Made by a program: the position numbers and the translations under genes
In this document: positions 18,381 through 27,328 of the stretch, piece by piece
Position numbering within the stretch: the first letter of the stretch is position 1
Layout: every line of letters begins with the position of its first letter
Origin: Erythrobacter tepidarius
Lineage (GTDB): Bacteria > Pseudomonadota > Alphaproteobacteria > Sphingomonadales > Sphingomonadaceae
DNA length: 64,000 bases
Reading direction: 5' to 3'
Assembly: GCF_002155695.1 (NCBI RefSeq)
Contig: NZ_MUYJ01000003.1
Location: 124,001-188,000 of the forward strand
The notes under the pieces: model-generated
The model's input: the letters and a program-made list of their open reading frames with translations, nothing else
What the model was told of the DNA's origin: nothing
Database searches by the model: none

Positions 18381-19136
18381 ATGATCCACGTTCACCAGTT
18401 CCCCTGCCTGAGCGACAATTACGGCTACCTCGTCCACGATACGGTCAGCCACGAAACCGTGGCCATCGATACGCCCGATGCCAAGGCCTACCTGTTTGAA
18501 GCAGAGCAGAAGGGCTGGCGCATCACGCAAATCTGGAACACCCACTGGCACCCCGATCACGCGGGTGGCAACGAAACGATCAAGGCGGCGACCGGCTGCA
18601 CTATCAGCGGGCCGGCGGAAGTCAGGGGCAAGTTCCCAATCGACCGCGTGGTTGCGCACGGCGAGACCTTGATGCTCGGCGCCGTGGAAGCCGCAGTCAT
18701 CGACGTTTCGGGGCACACCAACGGCCACATCGCCTTCCATTTCGCCAGCGCGGGCATCGCCTTCGTCGGGGATTCGGTCTTTGCGCTCGGCTGCGGGCGG
18801 ATGTTCGAAGGCGAACCCCGGCAGTTCTGGGAAAGCCTGAGCCGGATCAAGGCTCTCCCGCCCGAAACCCTGCTCTACTGCGCGCATGAATACACCGCCT
18901 CCAATGCCCGCTTTGCGCTTCATGCCGATCCGGACAACGCCGCTCTTGCCGCCTATGCCGAGGAAATCGCGGCCAAGCGCGCGGCAAACCAGTGGACCGT
19001 GCCGACCACGCTCGAACGCGAGCTTGCCACCAACCCCTTTCTGCGCGCCGACGATCCGGTGCTGATGGCGAAGTGGGGGGGCACTGCCCCGCACGAAACC
19101 TTTGCGGCGCTGCGCGCGGCCAAAGACGCGTTCTAG
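18381..19136 (+). CDS. gloB: hydroxyacylglutathione hydrolase (glyoxalase II)
   Basis: GloB hydrolyses S-lactoylglutathione to lactate and glutathione in methylglyoxal detoxification. The 251-residue metallo-beta-lactamase-fold protein has the binuclear metal site: THWHPDH (His55, His57, Asp59, His60), His112 in SGHTNGH, the bridging Asp131 in FVGDSVF and His169 in CAHEYT. The C-terminal helical glutathione domain is present. I start at ATG 18381 (MIHVHQFPCLSDNYGY); the open frame upstream runs through the rpsA terminator. A quinone-reductase-like gene starts four bases after its stop. Confidence 0.95.
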   Translation: MIHVHQFPCLSDNYGYLVHDTVSHETVAIDTPDAKAYLFEAEQKGWRITQIWNTHWHPDHAGGNETIKAATGCTISGPAEVRGKFPIDRVVAHGETLMLGAVEAAVIDVSGHTNGHIAFHFASAGIAFVGDSVFALGCGRMFEGEPRQFWESLSRIKALPPETLLYCAHEYTASNARFALHADPDNAALAAYAEEIAAKRAANQWTVPTTLERELATNPFLRADDPVLMAKWGGTAPHETFAALRAAKDAF

Positions 19137-19140
19137 CCAG

Positions 19141-20133
19141 ATGCAGGCCCTCAGGGTCGAACGCTTGGCGGAAGATTTCTCCGGCGTCACGCTGGCTGAC
19201 CTGCCCCTGCCCCGGCGCGCGCCGGGCGAAGTGCTGGTGCGGGTGCGCGCAACCTCGCTCAATTTCCCCGACCTGCTGATGACGCGGGGCGGCTATCAGT
19301 TCAAACCCCAGTTGCCCTTCACCTGCGGGCTGGAATTTGCGGGCGAGGTGGTCGAAGCCGATCCGGCCAGCGGCTTTGCCGCGGGAGACAGGGTGATGGG
19401 CGGCAACAAGACCGGCGCCTTCGCCGAAGCGGCCTGCGTGCCCGCCGACAAGATTTCGCTGATGCCCAAGGGCATGGATTTCGCACAGGCCGCCGCGATG
19501 GGCGCGGCCTATGCCACCGCCTTCACCGGTCTGGTTGAACTCGGCGGATTGCAGCAGGACCAATGGGTGCTGGTCCACGGCGCGAGCGGCGGGGTGGGGC
19601 TTGCCGCCTGCGACCTGGCACGCGCGCTTGGCGCGAGGGTAATCGCCACGAGCGGCAGCGCGGACAAGCGCGAGCGCATTGCCGCTCTCGCTCGCCCAGA
19701 GGCCGTGATTCTCGCGAAGGGCCGGTTCCGCGACGAGGTGACAGAGATCACCGGCGGCCATCTCGCCGATATCGTCTTCGACCCCGTCGGTGGCGACGTG
19801 TTCGACGAATCGACCCGGTGCGTCGCCTTTGGTGGCAAGCTGGTGGTGGTCGGCTTCACCAGCGGGCGCATCGCCGAAATCGCCACCAATATTCCGCTGA
19901 TCAAGGGGTTCAGCATCATTGGTCTGCGCGCCGGAGAATATGCCCGTCGCTTCCCCGATCGCGGCCGGGCAATCCATCGGGCCATAGCGAGCCTGGCCGA
20001 GGATGGCCGTATCACCCCAGCGATTGACCGCATCCTGCCGCTGTCACGCTGGCGCGAGGGCTTCGAAGCAATGGCAAACCGGCAAATCGTCGGCAAGGTG
20101 GTGTTCGTGCCGGGGCCTGATGCCGGGCCGTAA
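19141..20133 (+). CDS. NADPH:quinone oxidoreductase-family protein (zinc-independent MDR)
   Basis: The 330-residue protein belongs to the medium-chain dehydrogenase/reductase superfamily. It has a GroES-like N-terminal domain (SLNFPDLLMTRGGYQ, CGLEFAGEV) and a Rossmann domain with VLVHGASGGVGLAA. The structural-zinc cysteines and catalytic Cys/His set of alcohol dehydrogenases are absent, as in QOR/Zeta-crystallin members that reduce quinones or enones with NADPH. ATG 19141 is four bases behind the gloB stop, so the two may serve electrophile detoxification together; that link is inference. Confidence 0.88.
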   Translation: MQALRVERLAEDFSGVTLADLPLPRRAPGEVLVRVRATSLNFPDLLMTRGGYQFKPQLPFTCGLEFAGEVVEADPASGFAAGDRVMGGNKTGAFAEAACVPADKISLMPKGMDFAQAAAMGAAYATAFTGLVELGGLQQDQWVLVHGASGGVGLAACDLARALGARVIATSGSADKRERIAALARPEAVILAKGRFRDEVTEITGGHLADIVFDPVGGDVFDESTRCVAFGGKLVVVGFTSGRIAEIATNIPLIKGFSIIGLRAGEYARRFPDRGRAIHRAIASLAEDGRITPAIDRILPLSRWREGFEAMANRQIVGKVVFVPGPDAGP

Positions 20134-20207
20134 AACGATCTTTCCGCGAGCACGGCGAAGACTGGTCTTGCTCGCGCACCAGACCACGACGACGCCCGGG
20201 GTGGGCC

Positions 20208-20495
20208 TTATCCGCCGTGCCCCCGAAGGCCATAGCCGATCACCCTGCCGCAGGTATCCCGATTCGTTTCTGGCACGCCCAAGTCGGCAAGATCGGCTCG
20301 CAGCAGGCGCGAACGAGATCCGGCATCGCCGTTCTGCCCGATGAACGGGACAGTGACGCGGCTCTTGTTGGCAGTGCGATAGACGACGGTCGCTAGACAA
20401 GCCCAGGTCACTTCGATCCGCGTCTTGCAAGGGCCGGCCCCGACCACAGATGAAGCGGCCTCGCCGCTCCACGGGGGCTTTTTCCTCGGCGGCAA
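20208..20495 (-). CDS. possible small unassigned gene
   Basis: The 515-bp gap between the quinone-reductase gene and the atp terminator holds one frame with reasonable codon use: up to 95 residues from TTG 20495 to a TAA at 20208, with an in-frame stop at 20517. The central part (RIEVTWACLATVVYRTANKSRV, here split as RIEVTWACLA and VVYRTANKSRV) reads like a real beta-strand-rich protein. It has few start options: TTG or an internal GTG, with no good ribosome site. I recognise no family. It could be a short gene, a remnant, or chance. Confidence 0.3.
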   Translation of the reverse strand: MPPRKKPPWSGEAASSVVGAGPCKTRIEVTWACLATVVYRTANKSRVTVPFIGQNGDAGSRSRLLRADLADLGVPETNRDTCGRVIGYGLRGHGG

Positions 20496-20596
20496 ACGGC
20501 ATCGCGGCCCCGCAGATCAGGCATCATCCACAAGGCGTCACATAAGCCGTGACATTCCTGCGGCTCGCCGTCCGATTATCACCCGCTCCAGACACG

Positions 20597-20623
20597 AAAA
20601 AGGGCGGCCCCGCTGGACCGCCC
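20597..20623 (-). terminator. rho-independent terminator of the F0 ATP synthase operon
   Basis: On the minus strand GGGCGG and CCGCCC enclose a ten-base loop and are followed by TTTTT. It lies about 26 bases after the atpF stop at 20649. Confidence 0.82.
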
Positions 20624-20648
20624 CCGTTCCATAACCGAACTCAACCCC

Positions 20649-21176
20649 CTACAGCGACGAGATGACCTCGTCGGCGAGCTTCTTGTCGGCCTTCTTGTCG
20701 TGGACCTTGGCAATCAGCGCCTTCGCCGCGGTAGAGGCGGCGGCGACTGCGTGCGCTTTGACCTCAGCAATCGCGGCGCGCTCGGCAGCGGCGATCTTGT
20801 CCTCGGCCATCTTCTGGCGGCGGGCGACCATTTCTTGGCTGTCGGCCTCGGCCTTGGCCCGGATTGCCTCAGCCTCTTTCCGCGCGCCGGCCAGCATCGC
20901 CTCGGCATCCTTTTCGGCCGATGCGATCTTCGCGGCATACTCGGCGCGCAGGGCTTCGGCTTCGGCGCGCAGCACCCTGGCTTCGTCGAGCGCCTTGCGG
21001 ATCTCGGCAATCTTAGCGTCGAGCCCGCCGGTGATCATGGCGGGAACCTTCTTCCAGACCATGACCGCGATCAGCACCAGCATCGCGATCGATACGATCT
21101 GATAGGCTTCGAGTCCCGCCAGCGTCGGCTCGGCGTGGACGGCTTCGCCTGCAGCTTCGGACAGCACGTCAAACAT
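20649..21176 (-). CDS. atpF: F0F1 ATP synthase subunit b
   Basis: Subunit b forms half of the peripheral stalk that holds F1 against rotation. The 175-residue protein has one membrane segment near residues 26-44 (QIVSIAMLVLIAVMVWKKV). A long Ala/Glu/Lys/Arg helix follows, suited to a coiled coil with b'. Its start overlaps the b' stop by eight bases. It is the last gene of the F0 run; F1 genes are not in the window, which is usual for Alphaproteobacteria. Confidence 0.93.
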   Translation of the reverse strand: MFDVLSEAAGEAVHAEPTLAGLEAYQIVSIAMLVLIAVMVWKKVPAMITGGLDAKIAEIRKALDEARVLRAEAEALRAEYAAKIASAEKDAEAMLAGARKEAEAIRAKAEADSQEMVARRQKMAEDKIAAAERAAIAEVKAHAVAAASTAAKALIAKVHDKKADKKLADEVISSL

Positions 21177-21663
21177 GGTGCAGCGCCTCCTTCACGGCAG
21201 TCTCGGCTTGAGCCCTACTCACTTCCGCCCCGGCCAGGCGGTTCACGATATCCTGCGCGACTTCGATCGCCACATCCTCGATCTCGGCAAGCGCAGCCGT
21301 CCGGGTGGCGGCGATAGCAGCTTCGGCTTCCGCAAGACGTGCCTCGATCCGGGCCTGTGCGGCGGCGAGCTTGGCCTCGCTCGCCTTGGCGGCTTCGGCC
21401 TTGGCTTTGGCCAGAATCTCCTGAGCCGCCGCATGGCTGGCGTTTTCCCGCGCCCGCCAGGCGGCTTCCTCGGCATCGGCGGCGTCACGCGCGGCTTGGG
21501 CTGCGGCAAGATCAGCCGCGATCTGATCGTCACGCTGGGCCACGGTTGCCATCACCTTGGGCACCATGCCCCTGCCAACGATGAAATAGACAGCGCCGAA
21601 AAAGACCAGCAACCAGAAGATCTGGCTGGCATAGGTCTCCATCAGCTGGGCGATCTGAGGCAT
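21169..21663 (-). CDS. atpF': F0F1 ATP synthase subunit b' (second peripheral-stalk subunit)
   Basis: The 164-residue protein starts MPQIAQLMETYASQIFWLLVFF. It has a membrane anchor at about 13-30 and a motif around GRGMVPKV, then an Ala-rich coiled coil, the pattern of b' in photosynthetic bacteria and Alphaproteobacteria. I use ATG 21663; an in-frame TTG at 21690 has no ribosome site. Having separate b and b' genes implies a heterodimeric stalk. Confidence 0.92.
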   Translation of the reverse strand: MPQIAQLMETYASQIFWLLVFFGAVYFIVGRGMVPKVMATVAQRDDQIAADLAAAQAARDAADAEEAAWRARENASHAAAQEILAKAKAEAAKASEAKLAAAQARIEARLAEAEAAIAATRTAALAEIEDVAIEVAQDIVNRLAGAEVSRAQAETAVKEALHHV

Positions 21664-21746
21664 GGGCTTATGACCTTGCGCAGGTTTCAACAGGGATAGG
21701 GCCGGACGCCGGAACGACCCGCCGACCGACCCCAGACGTCAAGACA

Positions 21747-21974
21747 TCAGGCGACGAAGATCAGGATCATCGCGACGACGAACGCGAGCAGGCCGAGAAG
21801 TTCGGCAGCCGCGAAGCCGATGAAGAGGCGGCCCTGCTGGCCGTCAGCCGCGCCGGGATTGCGCAGCGCGCTTTCGAGGAACGAACCGAAGACATTGCCC
21901 ACGCCAATCGCGGCCATGCCGGCACCGATCGCTGCAAGGCCTGCGCCAACGAGCTTAGCTGCTTCTGCTTCCAT
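21747..21974 (-). CDS. atpE: F0F1 ATP synthase subunit c
   Basis: The 75-residue proteolipid folds as a two-helix hairpin. Helix 1 has the Gly/Ala repeat GAGLAAIGAGMAAIGVG, the polar loop is RNPGAADGQQ, and the proton-carrying carboxylate is Glu58 in FAAAELLGLLAF. The sequence around the carboxylate looks like a proton rather than a sodium site. It sits between atpB and the b' gene. Confidence 0.97.
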   Translation of the reverse strand: MEAEAAKLVGAGLAAIGAGMAAIGVGNVFGSFLESALRNPGAADGQQGRLFIGFAAAELLGLLAFVVAMILIFVA

Positions 21975-22025
21975 TGTAAAAAACTCCTTGAAAATCAGTC
22001 TTGTTAAACGGGAAGGGTGAGAAAC

Positions 22026-22805
22026 TCAATGAAGGTGTTCGGCATCGTTGATGTAGAGCGACGTCAACAAAGCGAAGACATAGGCCTGGATCCCCGCGAC
22101 GAGGATTTCGAGCGCGCTGATCGCGATCATCAGCGCAAAGCTCGGAATGCTCACCAGCGCACCGATGCCGATCCCGGCATTCGCGCCGTTGATCACGAAG
22201 CCCGACAGGACCTTCAACAGCACGTGCCCCGCCATCATCGCCACGAACAGACGCAGCGCGAGACTGAAGGGACGGATCAGAAACGAGAACAGCTCGATCA
22301 GGAAAATGATCGGGATCATCGGCGCCGGCGTGCCATGGGGCACGAACAGGCTAAAGAAATGGAAGCCGTGCTTCCAGAAGCCGACGATCAGCACGATCGA
22401 GAAGCTGATCAGCGCCAGCACCCCGGTGACCGTGAAATGGCTGGTAAAGGTGAAGGGGTGCAGCCCGACCACCCCGAGCGGCAGGAGGCCGAGCAGGTTG
22501 GCGAACAGAATGAACATGAACAGCGAGAAGACATAGGGCACATATTTGCGCCCTTCCTTGCCGATATTGGCTTCGAGCATGTCATCAATGAAGCCGGTGA
22601 AGACCTCAACCGCCATCTGCCAGCGGCCAGGCACCAATTGACGCTTCAACCCGCCAGCGACGAAAAGCGCGACGACGAGCGTGGTGACCAGCATCCACAT
22701 GGCGCTGTTGGTGAAGGAGAGATCGTATCCCGCGACTTCCCAGCGAACCAGCGGTTCGATGGTGAATTGGTGCATCGGGTCGACTTTACCCTGTTCGGCT
22801 GCCAC
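22026..22805 (-). CDS. atpB: F0F1 ATP synthase subunit a
   Basis: Subunit a forms the proton half-channels next to the c-ring. The 259-residue protein has five to six membrane segments and the essential arginine, Arg185 in SLALRLFVAMMAGH. Family motifs such as FANLLGLLPLG and PHGTPAPM are also present. The start is GTG at 22805 with GAGG upstream; an internal ATG at 22775 is possible. It is 51 bases upstream of atpE. Confidence 0.96.
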   Translation of the reverse strand: MAAEQGKVDPMHQFTIEPLVRWEVAGYDLSFTNSAMWMLVTTLVVALFVAGGLKRQLVPGRWQMAVEVFTGFIDDMLEANIGKEGRKYVPYVFSLFMFILFANLLGLLPLGVVGLHPFTFTSHFTVTGVLALISFSIVLIVGFWKHGFHFFSLFVPHGTPAPMIPIIFLIELFSFLIRPFSLALRLFVAMMAGHVLLKVLSGFVINGANAGIGIGALVSIPSFALMIAISALEILVAGIQAYVFALLTSLYINDAEHLH

Positions 22806-22874
22806 GACTGCTCGATCCTCGAAAGTTTCATGTCAAACGCCTCCATCGCCGGGGCCGGCCTTCGGCAGCGGGGG

Positions 22875-23222
22875 CTAGCCCTCGATGTCCGAACGCTCGG
22901 CCGCGCCTGCGGAATGCGTTTGCGCCGCAAGAATGATGTTTCTGAAGGCCGACACCGTTCCGAGGAACAGGCCCACCAACAGACCCCAGGGCGTGGTGTG
23001 GACCAGCGCGTCGAACGCATAGCCGATCACCAGACCGCCGATAATCCCGCCCAGCAGGCTTGCCAGCACACGGTTGCCGCTGCGGTAATTCGCATCGGTT
23101 CCTTGCACCTTGGGCCGGTTGCGCTGTTCTTCGCGTTCGCGGGCAGCATTGAGCCGCGCCTCGAGCGCTTCGATCCGCGCATCCTCAAGGATGGGATCTC
23201 GGGCGGGTTTCTCGTCGTTCAT
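22875..23222 (-). CDS. atpI: AtpZ/AtpI-family protein of the ATP synthase operon
   Basis: The 115-residue protein has a charged N-terminal helix of about 50 residues. Two membrane segments follow (LASLLGGIIGGLVIGYAF and a second near 85-105) with an intervening HTTPWGLLVG turn. AtpI assists c-ring assembly, and AtpZ/AtpI relatives may carry Mg2+ or Ca2+. The start at ATG 23222 has the strong site AGGGAGG. It leads the F0 operon. Confidence 0.9.
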   Translation of the reverse strand: MNDEKPARDPILEDARIEALEARLNAAREREEQRNRPKVQGTDANYRSGNRVLASLLGGIIGGLVIGYAFDALVHTTPWGLLVGLFLGTVSAFRNIILAAQTHSAGAAERSDIEG

Positions 23223-23348
23223 GCCGGCCTCCCTAGGGGAAGGCCATCGCACACGCAACCAGCTGCCCGCCGAGGGCGCCGCCCCCTTAGAAGGGGGGCA
23301 GATAGCTGTCAACATCGCCAAATAGGCGAATTGTGCAGCTGCGAGAAC

Positions 23349-23732
23349 TCAAGGACAGCGCGGGTCGCGGATCGGGGGGCCGGCGCCGCGGGTCTGCCAC
23401 GATCCGTCAGGCGCCATGTATTTCTCGCCCGGGACGGTGCGGGCGATCGCCTGACACCCGGCGGTAAGCGCGTAGGCCTCCAGCGTCGCGTTGTTTTCCT
23501 TGGCCTTCTCGGTATAGATCGCGCGGCGCTTGATGTTGATGTCGTTGACCAGATCCTGCAGCGCCTTGTCCGCCGGGCCGACGATGCCGAGATAGCCGTC
23601 GGGCTGTTCGCCAATCTTGCCCGCGGCGCGCGCGGCGGCATAGGCCGGGTCGCGCTGGGCCAGCGCCGGGGCCGCCATCGGGCCAAGTGCGGCAAGCGCG
23701 GCAAGCGCGGGCAGAATTGCATTGCGCATCAT
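23349..23732 (-). CDS. ydbL: YdbL-family (DUF1318) periplasmic protein
   Basis: The 127-residue protein has a signal peptide (cleavage after PALA, near residue 26). The DUF1318 body follows: GEQPDGYLGIV, then VNDINIKRRAIYTEKAKEN and the late CQAI. In E. coli ydbL lies in an operon with ydbH and ynbE and affects that pair's function in moving phospholipids between membranes. Here it is the third gene after ydbH and ynbE. GGGAGGAG precedes tandem ATGs at 23732/23729. Confidence 0.87.
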   Translation of the reverse strand: MMRNAILPALAALAALGPMAAPALAQRDPAYAAARAAGKIGEQPDGYLGIVGPADKALQDLVNDINIKRRAIYTEKAKENNATLEAYALTAGCQAIARTVPGEKYMAPDGSWQTRGAGPPIRDPRCP

Positions 23733-23788
23733 TTCTCCTCCCTCGGAAAACCGGACATTCGGGCCTCGGGCAAGCCAGCGCCCCACCG

Positions 23789-23989
23789 TCAGAAGATGTC
23801 CGCGTTCTCCTCAATCGTGTTGGCCGCATCCTCGGCCAGACGGTAGATCACTTCCTGCCGGATGTTGATGTTGAGTTCGATCACGATCGGCTTTTCCGGC
23901 GCGGCGACGTTGATGCAACCTGCAAGAGCCGCCAAAAGGATCGCCGCCGCCATCGCGCGTCCGGCCGTTCGGTATCCTCGCCGTGCCAT
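23789..23989 (-). CDS. ynbE: YnbE-family lipoprotein
   Basis: The 66-residue form starts MARRGYRTAGRAMAAAILLAALAGC. The lipobox LAGC makes Cys25 the acylated residue. After it comes the YnbE signature INVAAPEKPIVIELNINIRQEV, given here as INVAAPEKPIV and IELNINIRQEV. In E. coli YnbE is an outer-membrane lipoprotein that stacks onto the C-terminus of YdbH to complete a lipid bridge. A longer version from ATG 24064 would overlap the ydbH stop (ATGA), but it would give a signal peptide of about 50 residues. I prefer the short form and leave the long one open. Confidence 0.82.
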   Translation of the reverse strand: MARRGYRTAGRAMAAAILLAALAGCINVAAPEKPIVIELNINIRQEVIYRLAEDAANTIEENADIF

Positions 23990-24060
23990 TGCTGCTGCCC
24001 CTTGCCCGCTTGTGGGCGAGGATGTGGCAGCGCGCGCCGGAACGGTCAATCCGCTGTGCT

Positions 24061-27000
24061 TCATGGCTGAACCTTGCTTTCGGGAGGTTGAACGGGTTTG
24101 GCAGGATTGGCGGGCACGAAGCGGCCGTTTTCGACCTTGAGCAGCCCGCGATCGACCGGATTGCCAAGGAAATCAACGTCCCAGAAGGATCGCACCATGG
24201 TCGCCAGCTCGTAGAAGTTCTCCGAACGGACATTGACCTTGAAGCGGATCGGCAGCTTCGCCAGCCGACGGGTGATGAAGTTCTGGCGGGCGCCGGCGCC
24301 CTGCCGCACACCATCGAAATCGAAATTGGTGATGATCTCGCCGCCGAGGCTGCCATTGAGGCCGACGCTCATCTGCCGGTAATCGAGCGATCGCAGCGCG
24401 GAGAAGGCGTAATTGCCCATCGTGCCGAGATCCTCATAGCTCAGCTCGCCGATATAGGCGACATTGCCCCCGCCTGCGCGGCTCAGCAGCACGCCCCCCT
24501 CGATCCGGCCATTTCCCTCCTTGTCGAACACGATCGGCACCGTGCCGTCGAAGGTGCCGGTGGCCGCGAGATTGGTGAGCTCCATCTGCGCCACGAATGT
24601 CGCCGCATCCAGCCCGGAGATCTCGAACACGTAGCGGCGTTCTTCGGGCTGGCTCAAATTCATCGCAAGCGGGCGCATGACCAGCTCGCCGCCCATGAAG
24701 GGGAAACGCGCGTCCTCGAGCCGCAGCAGCGTGCCGTTCTCGAGCGCAAATCGCACCTTGCCTGAAAGCACCTCGATCCCCGGATTGATCGCGGCTACGG
24801 CCAGCGTCTGGTCGGGTGCGGTGGTGAGATTGACGAGATCGGTGAATTCCACCTTGCCCCTCAACCCGCGCACGGGGCCGAAGGCAGCGGCAAAATCGAA
24901 CCCGTCGCTGGCGAAGGTGCCGGAGCTGGTGATCGCATCGCCCTGCCAGTCGATCCGACCCTCGCCCGTCACCGTGCCGCTGGCAAGGGCAATCACGCCG
25001 GAGGCAAGAATGCTCAGATCGGCAGGCTGCAACCGCCTGTCGAAGACGAGGCCGGGAACGGCAAGACGCGCGCCGCCGCGGGCCGTGTCGAGATCATGGG
25101 TGAGGGTGACCTCGGCGACGAGGCGGTCGGATTCGGGGTGATGCAGGCGGGCCGCGGCGCGGATCGCGCTCTGGCTCAGCGTCAACACCGCGTCGCGCGC
25201 GGCAAGTGGGGTGAAGCGCGCCTCGCCCGCGGGCGCATGGCCAACCGGCCGGTCGGACAGGCGGAACTGCGCGCCGTCGATTCGCAGCACGCCACTGGCA
25301 TAGGCCCAGCGCCCGTCGATCGCGTCGAGATCGAGCGGGACGGCATCGAGCCGCGCGGTCGCGCCGGCAAAATCGCCCCTCGCCTCACCCCTGAGGCGTC
25401 CTGACAGCTTTGCCGCGGTCAGCCGCAGCTCGCTCCCCGGCTCCCCCAGGCGCAGGGCCATATCACCGATCGCGAAGGGCGCAGGATAGCGCAATTGCAC
25501 CTCCCCGGCCGAAATCCGCGCGGGCGAATCGCCAAGCCTTCCTGACAGCTCCAGCGGGCCGATATTGGCGGCCAGCCTCAGCCCATCGCGATAGGCGAGC
25601 AGCGGCGTACCGCGATCGGGGCACAGCGTCACCTGCTGACCGGAGAGTTCCAGCCCCGACAGCGCGAGCGAACGGAACCGGATCGGCATGCACCCGGTGC
25701 CGAGCGTGAGGCCGCGCGCGGGCGACCAGCCTCCTTCGAGCGGCAGATCGAGTCCGCGCACCCCGCCGCCGGGCAGATCGCCGCTTGCACTCACCAGTCC
25801 GTCGAAGCGCAGGCCGCCGCCGCGCGTCTGGCGCAAGCTGAGGCGCGGGATCGCCAACCGGTTCGCGCCCGCTGCATATTCGGCCATCGCCATGCGCATC
25901 GACCAGCCGCCGTCCGGCCCCTGCTCTATCCGCCCGTTGATCGCGGGAAGCCCCGCCCCGCCCATCAGCAGATTGCCGCGCAGGGCCACCAGCGCGCCGC
26001 CGGCGAACCCGGCATTGACCTGCGAGAGGGCGAGCACCCGTGCGCCGCTGCGGGTGGAAAGGCGCGCCTCGGGCACGATCACCGCAAGTTCGCCCGGCTT
26101 ATGGCGCAGGATCGCCTCGGCGCGGAACCCCGCCCCCGCAAGCCCTCGCGTCAGCCCACCGCGCAGTCTGGCGAGCAGCGGGGCGAGCAAGGTGCCGCCA
26201 AGCCCCTCCTCGATCGCCGCCAATTTTTGTCCCAAAATCAGGTCGGCAGCCACCCCCTGGGCGGCGAGATCGCCCTGCCACTGTCCGCGCGCCGCCGTGT
26301 TGTCACCGCGCCAGCTGCCTTTGGCCTCAAGCCGCGCCAGCCTGCCCTGCGGCGCCGCGACCTCGCTCAGCGCCAGATCATGCGCGATGGCAAGGCCCGT
26401 TCCAGACCATTTGAGCTGGCCGTTGCCCACGAGCCTCTCGCCGGTAAGAAGGGCCAGCCCCAGCCCTGCGCCGCGCAGCGCGAAATCTCCCTCGGCCGCG
26501 GTGAAATCACGGGCAAATGCGATCTTCGTGCCGACATCCACCCGTGCCAGAGTGGCCCCGCCGCAGCGGATCGCGCCGAGCCGCAATGGCCCGTCGAAAC
26601 GCGGCGCGCCCTTGGCCGTGGCAAGCTTACCGTAGAGCGTGGCGCGCTCGGCCCGGCACCCGTCCACCCCGAAGCCTGGCGCGGCAATCGCGAGTGTCCC
26701 GGCAAATCCGTCATCGAGCCGCCCGCCTCCCTCCAGCTTGACCCCGAGCGCACCGTAATCGCTTTCGATCAGCGCCCGGGCATCGACCAGCGCCACATCG
26801 ATCGCAGGCAGACGCGGCGGCTCCTTGCTGTCGGTGAAGACCAGCGGGTCAAGCGCACCGAGGCTGAAGGTGCCGCCAAGATAGGTGCCATAAAGCCGAG
26901 CGCCCTCGATACGCACGCGCCGCAACTCCGGTCCCTGCCAGCCCACACCCAGCTCGACCACCATCCGCCGCGCGGTGAGATCGGGCCGCGCGGGGTTACC

Positions 27001-27255
27001 GACCACGAGGTTTTCGATCACTTGCGTTTCGGGGCCGATGGCGACGATGTCGTAGGTTGCGGCAATGCCGTTCTCGCGCAGGTAATTGTCGAGAAAATCG
27101 CCCGCAATCCGCTCCCGGTCGAGCCATGCGAAGCTCCCGGCGGCAAGCGCGATGACTGCGCTGCCGAGCCCGATCCGGCTCCGCCACCGGCGCGGCCACA
27201 GCCGCGCTCGCGTGGCTGGCGGAAGCGTTTTGTCATGCGTATCAGGCACCGCCAT
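24061..27255 (-). CDS. ydbH: YdbH-like AsmA-superfamily intermembrane lipid transport protein
   Basis: The 1064-residue protein has one N-terminal membrane anchor (about residues 27-45, IGLGSAVIALAAGSFAWL). A very long run of alternating beta strands follows, as in the bridge-like proteins TamB, YhdP and YdbH that carry phospholipids from inner to outer membrane through a hydrophobic groove. The C-terminal DUF/YdbH region is recognisable (GGEITNFDFDGVRQG type sequence near the end). Directly behind it are ynbE and ydbL, the exact partners known in E. coli, which makes the assignment strong. Overlap with the next frame is ATGA. Confidence 0.9.
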   Translation of the reverse strand: MAVPDTHDKTLPPATRARLWPRRWRSRIGLGSAVIALAAGSFAWLDRERIAGDFLDNYLRENGIAATYDIVAIGPETQVIENLVVGNPARPDLTARRMVVELGVGWQGPELRRVRIEGARLYGTYLGGTFSLGALDPLVFTDSKEPPRLPAIDVALVDARALIESDYGALGVKLEGGGRLDDGFAGTLAIAAPGFGVDGCRAERATLYGKLATAKGAPRFDGPLRLGAIRCGGATLARVDVGTKIAFARDFTAAEGDFALRGAGLGLALLTGERLVGNGQLKWSGTGLAIAHDLALSEVAAPQGRLARLEAKGSWRGDNTAARGQWQGDLAAQGVAADLILGQKLAAIEEGLGGTLLAPLLARLRGGLTRGLAGAGFRAEAILRHKPGELAVIVPEARLSTRSGARVLALSQVNAGFAGGALVALRGNLLMGGAGLPAINGRIEQGPDGGWSMRMAMAEYAAGANRLAIPRLSLRQTRGGGLRFDGLVSASGDLPGGGVRGLDLPLEGGWSPARGLTLGTGCMPIRFRSLALSGLELSGQQVTLCPDRGTPLLAYRDGLRLAANIGPLELSGRLGDSPARISAGEVQLRYPAPFAIGDMALRLGEPGSELRLTAAKLSGRLRGEARGDFAGATARLDAVPLDLDAIDGRWAYASGVLRIDGAQFRLSDRPVGHAPAGEARFTPLAARDAVLTLSQSAIRAAARLHHPESDRLVAEVTLTHDLDTARGGARLAVPGLVFDRRLQPADLSILASGVIALASGTVTGEGRIDWQGDAITSSGTFASDGFDFAAAFGPVRGLRGKVEFTDLVNLTTAPDQTLAVAAINPGIEVLSGKVRFALENGTLLRLEDARFPFMGGELVMRPLAMNLSQPEERRYVFEISGLDAATFVAQMELTNLAATGTFDGTVPIVFDKEGNGRIEGGVLLSRAGGGNVAYIGELSYEDLGTMGNYAFSALRSLDYRQMSVGLNGSLGGEIITNFDFDGVRQGAGARQNFITRRLAKLPIRFKVNVRSENFYELATMVRSFWDVDFLGNPVDRGLLKVENGRFVPANPAKPVQPPESKVQP

Positions 27256-27328
27256 TGCGTGTTACCCTTGCGCCCATCGGCCCCCAAAGGCAATGATGCA
27301 GAAGACTGAATTCCTGCCGGAGGCGTGA

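Noticed and set aside
22026..23222. Complete ATP synthase operon
   Set aside because: Only F0 genes are present. F1 subunits are absent, as is usual when the two are split in Alphaproteobacteria.
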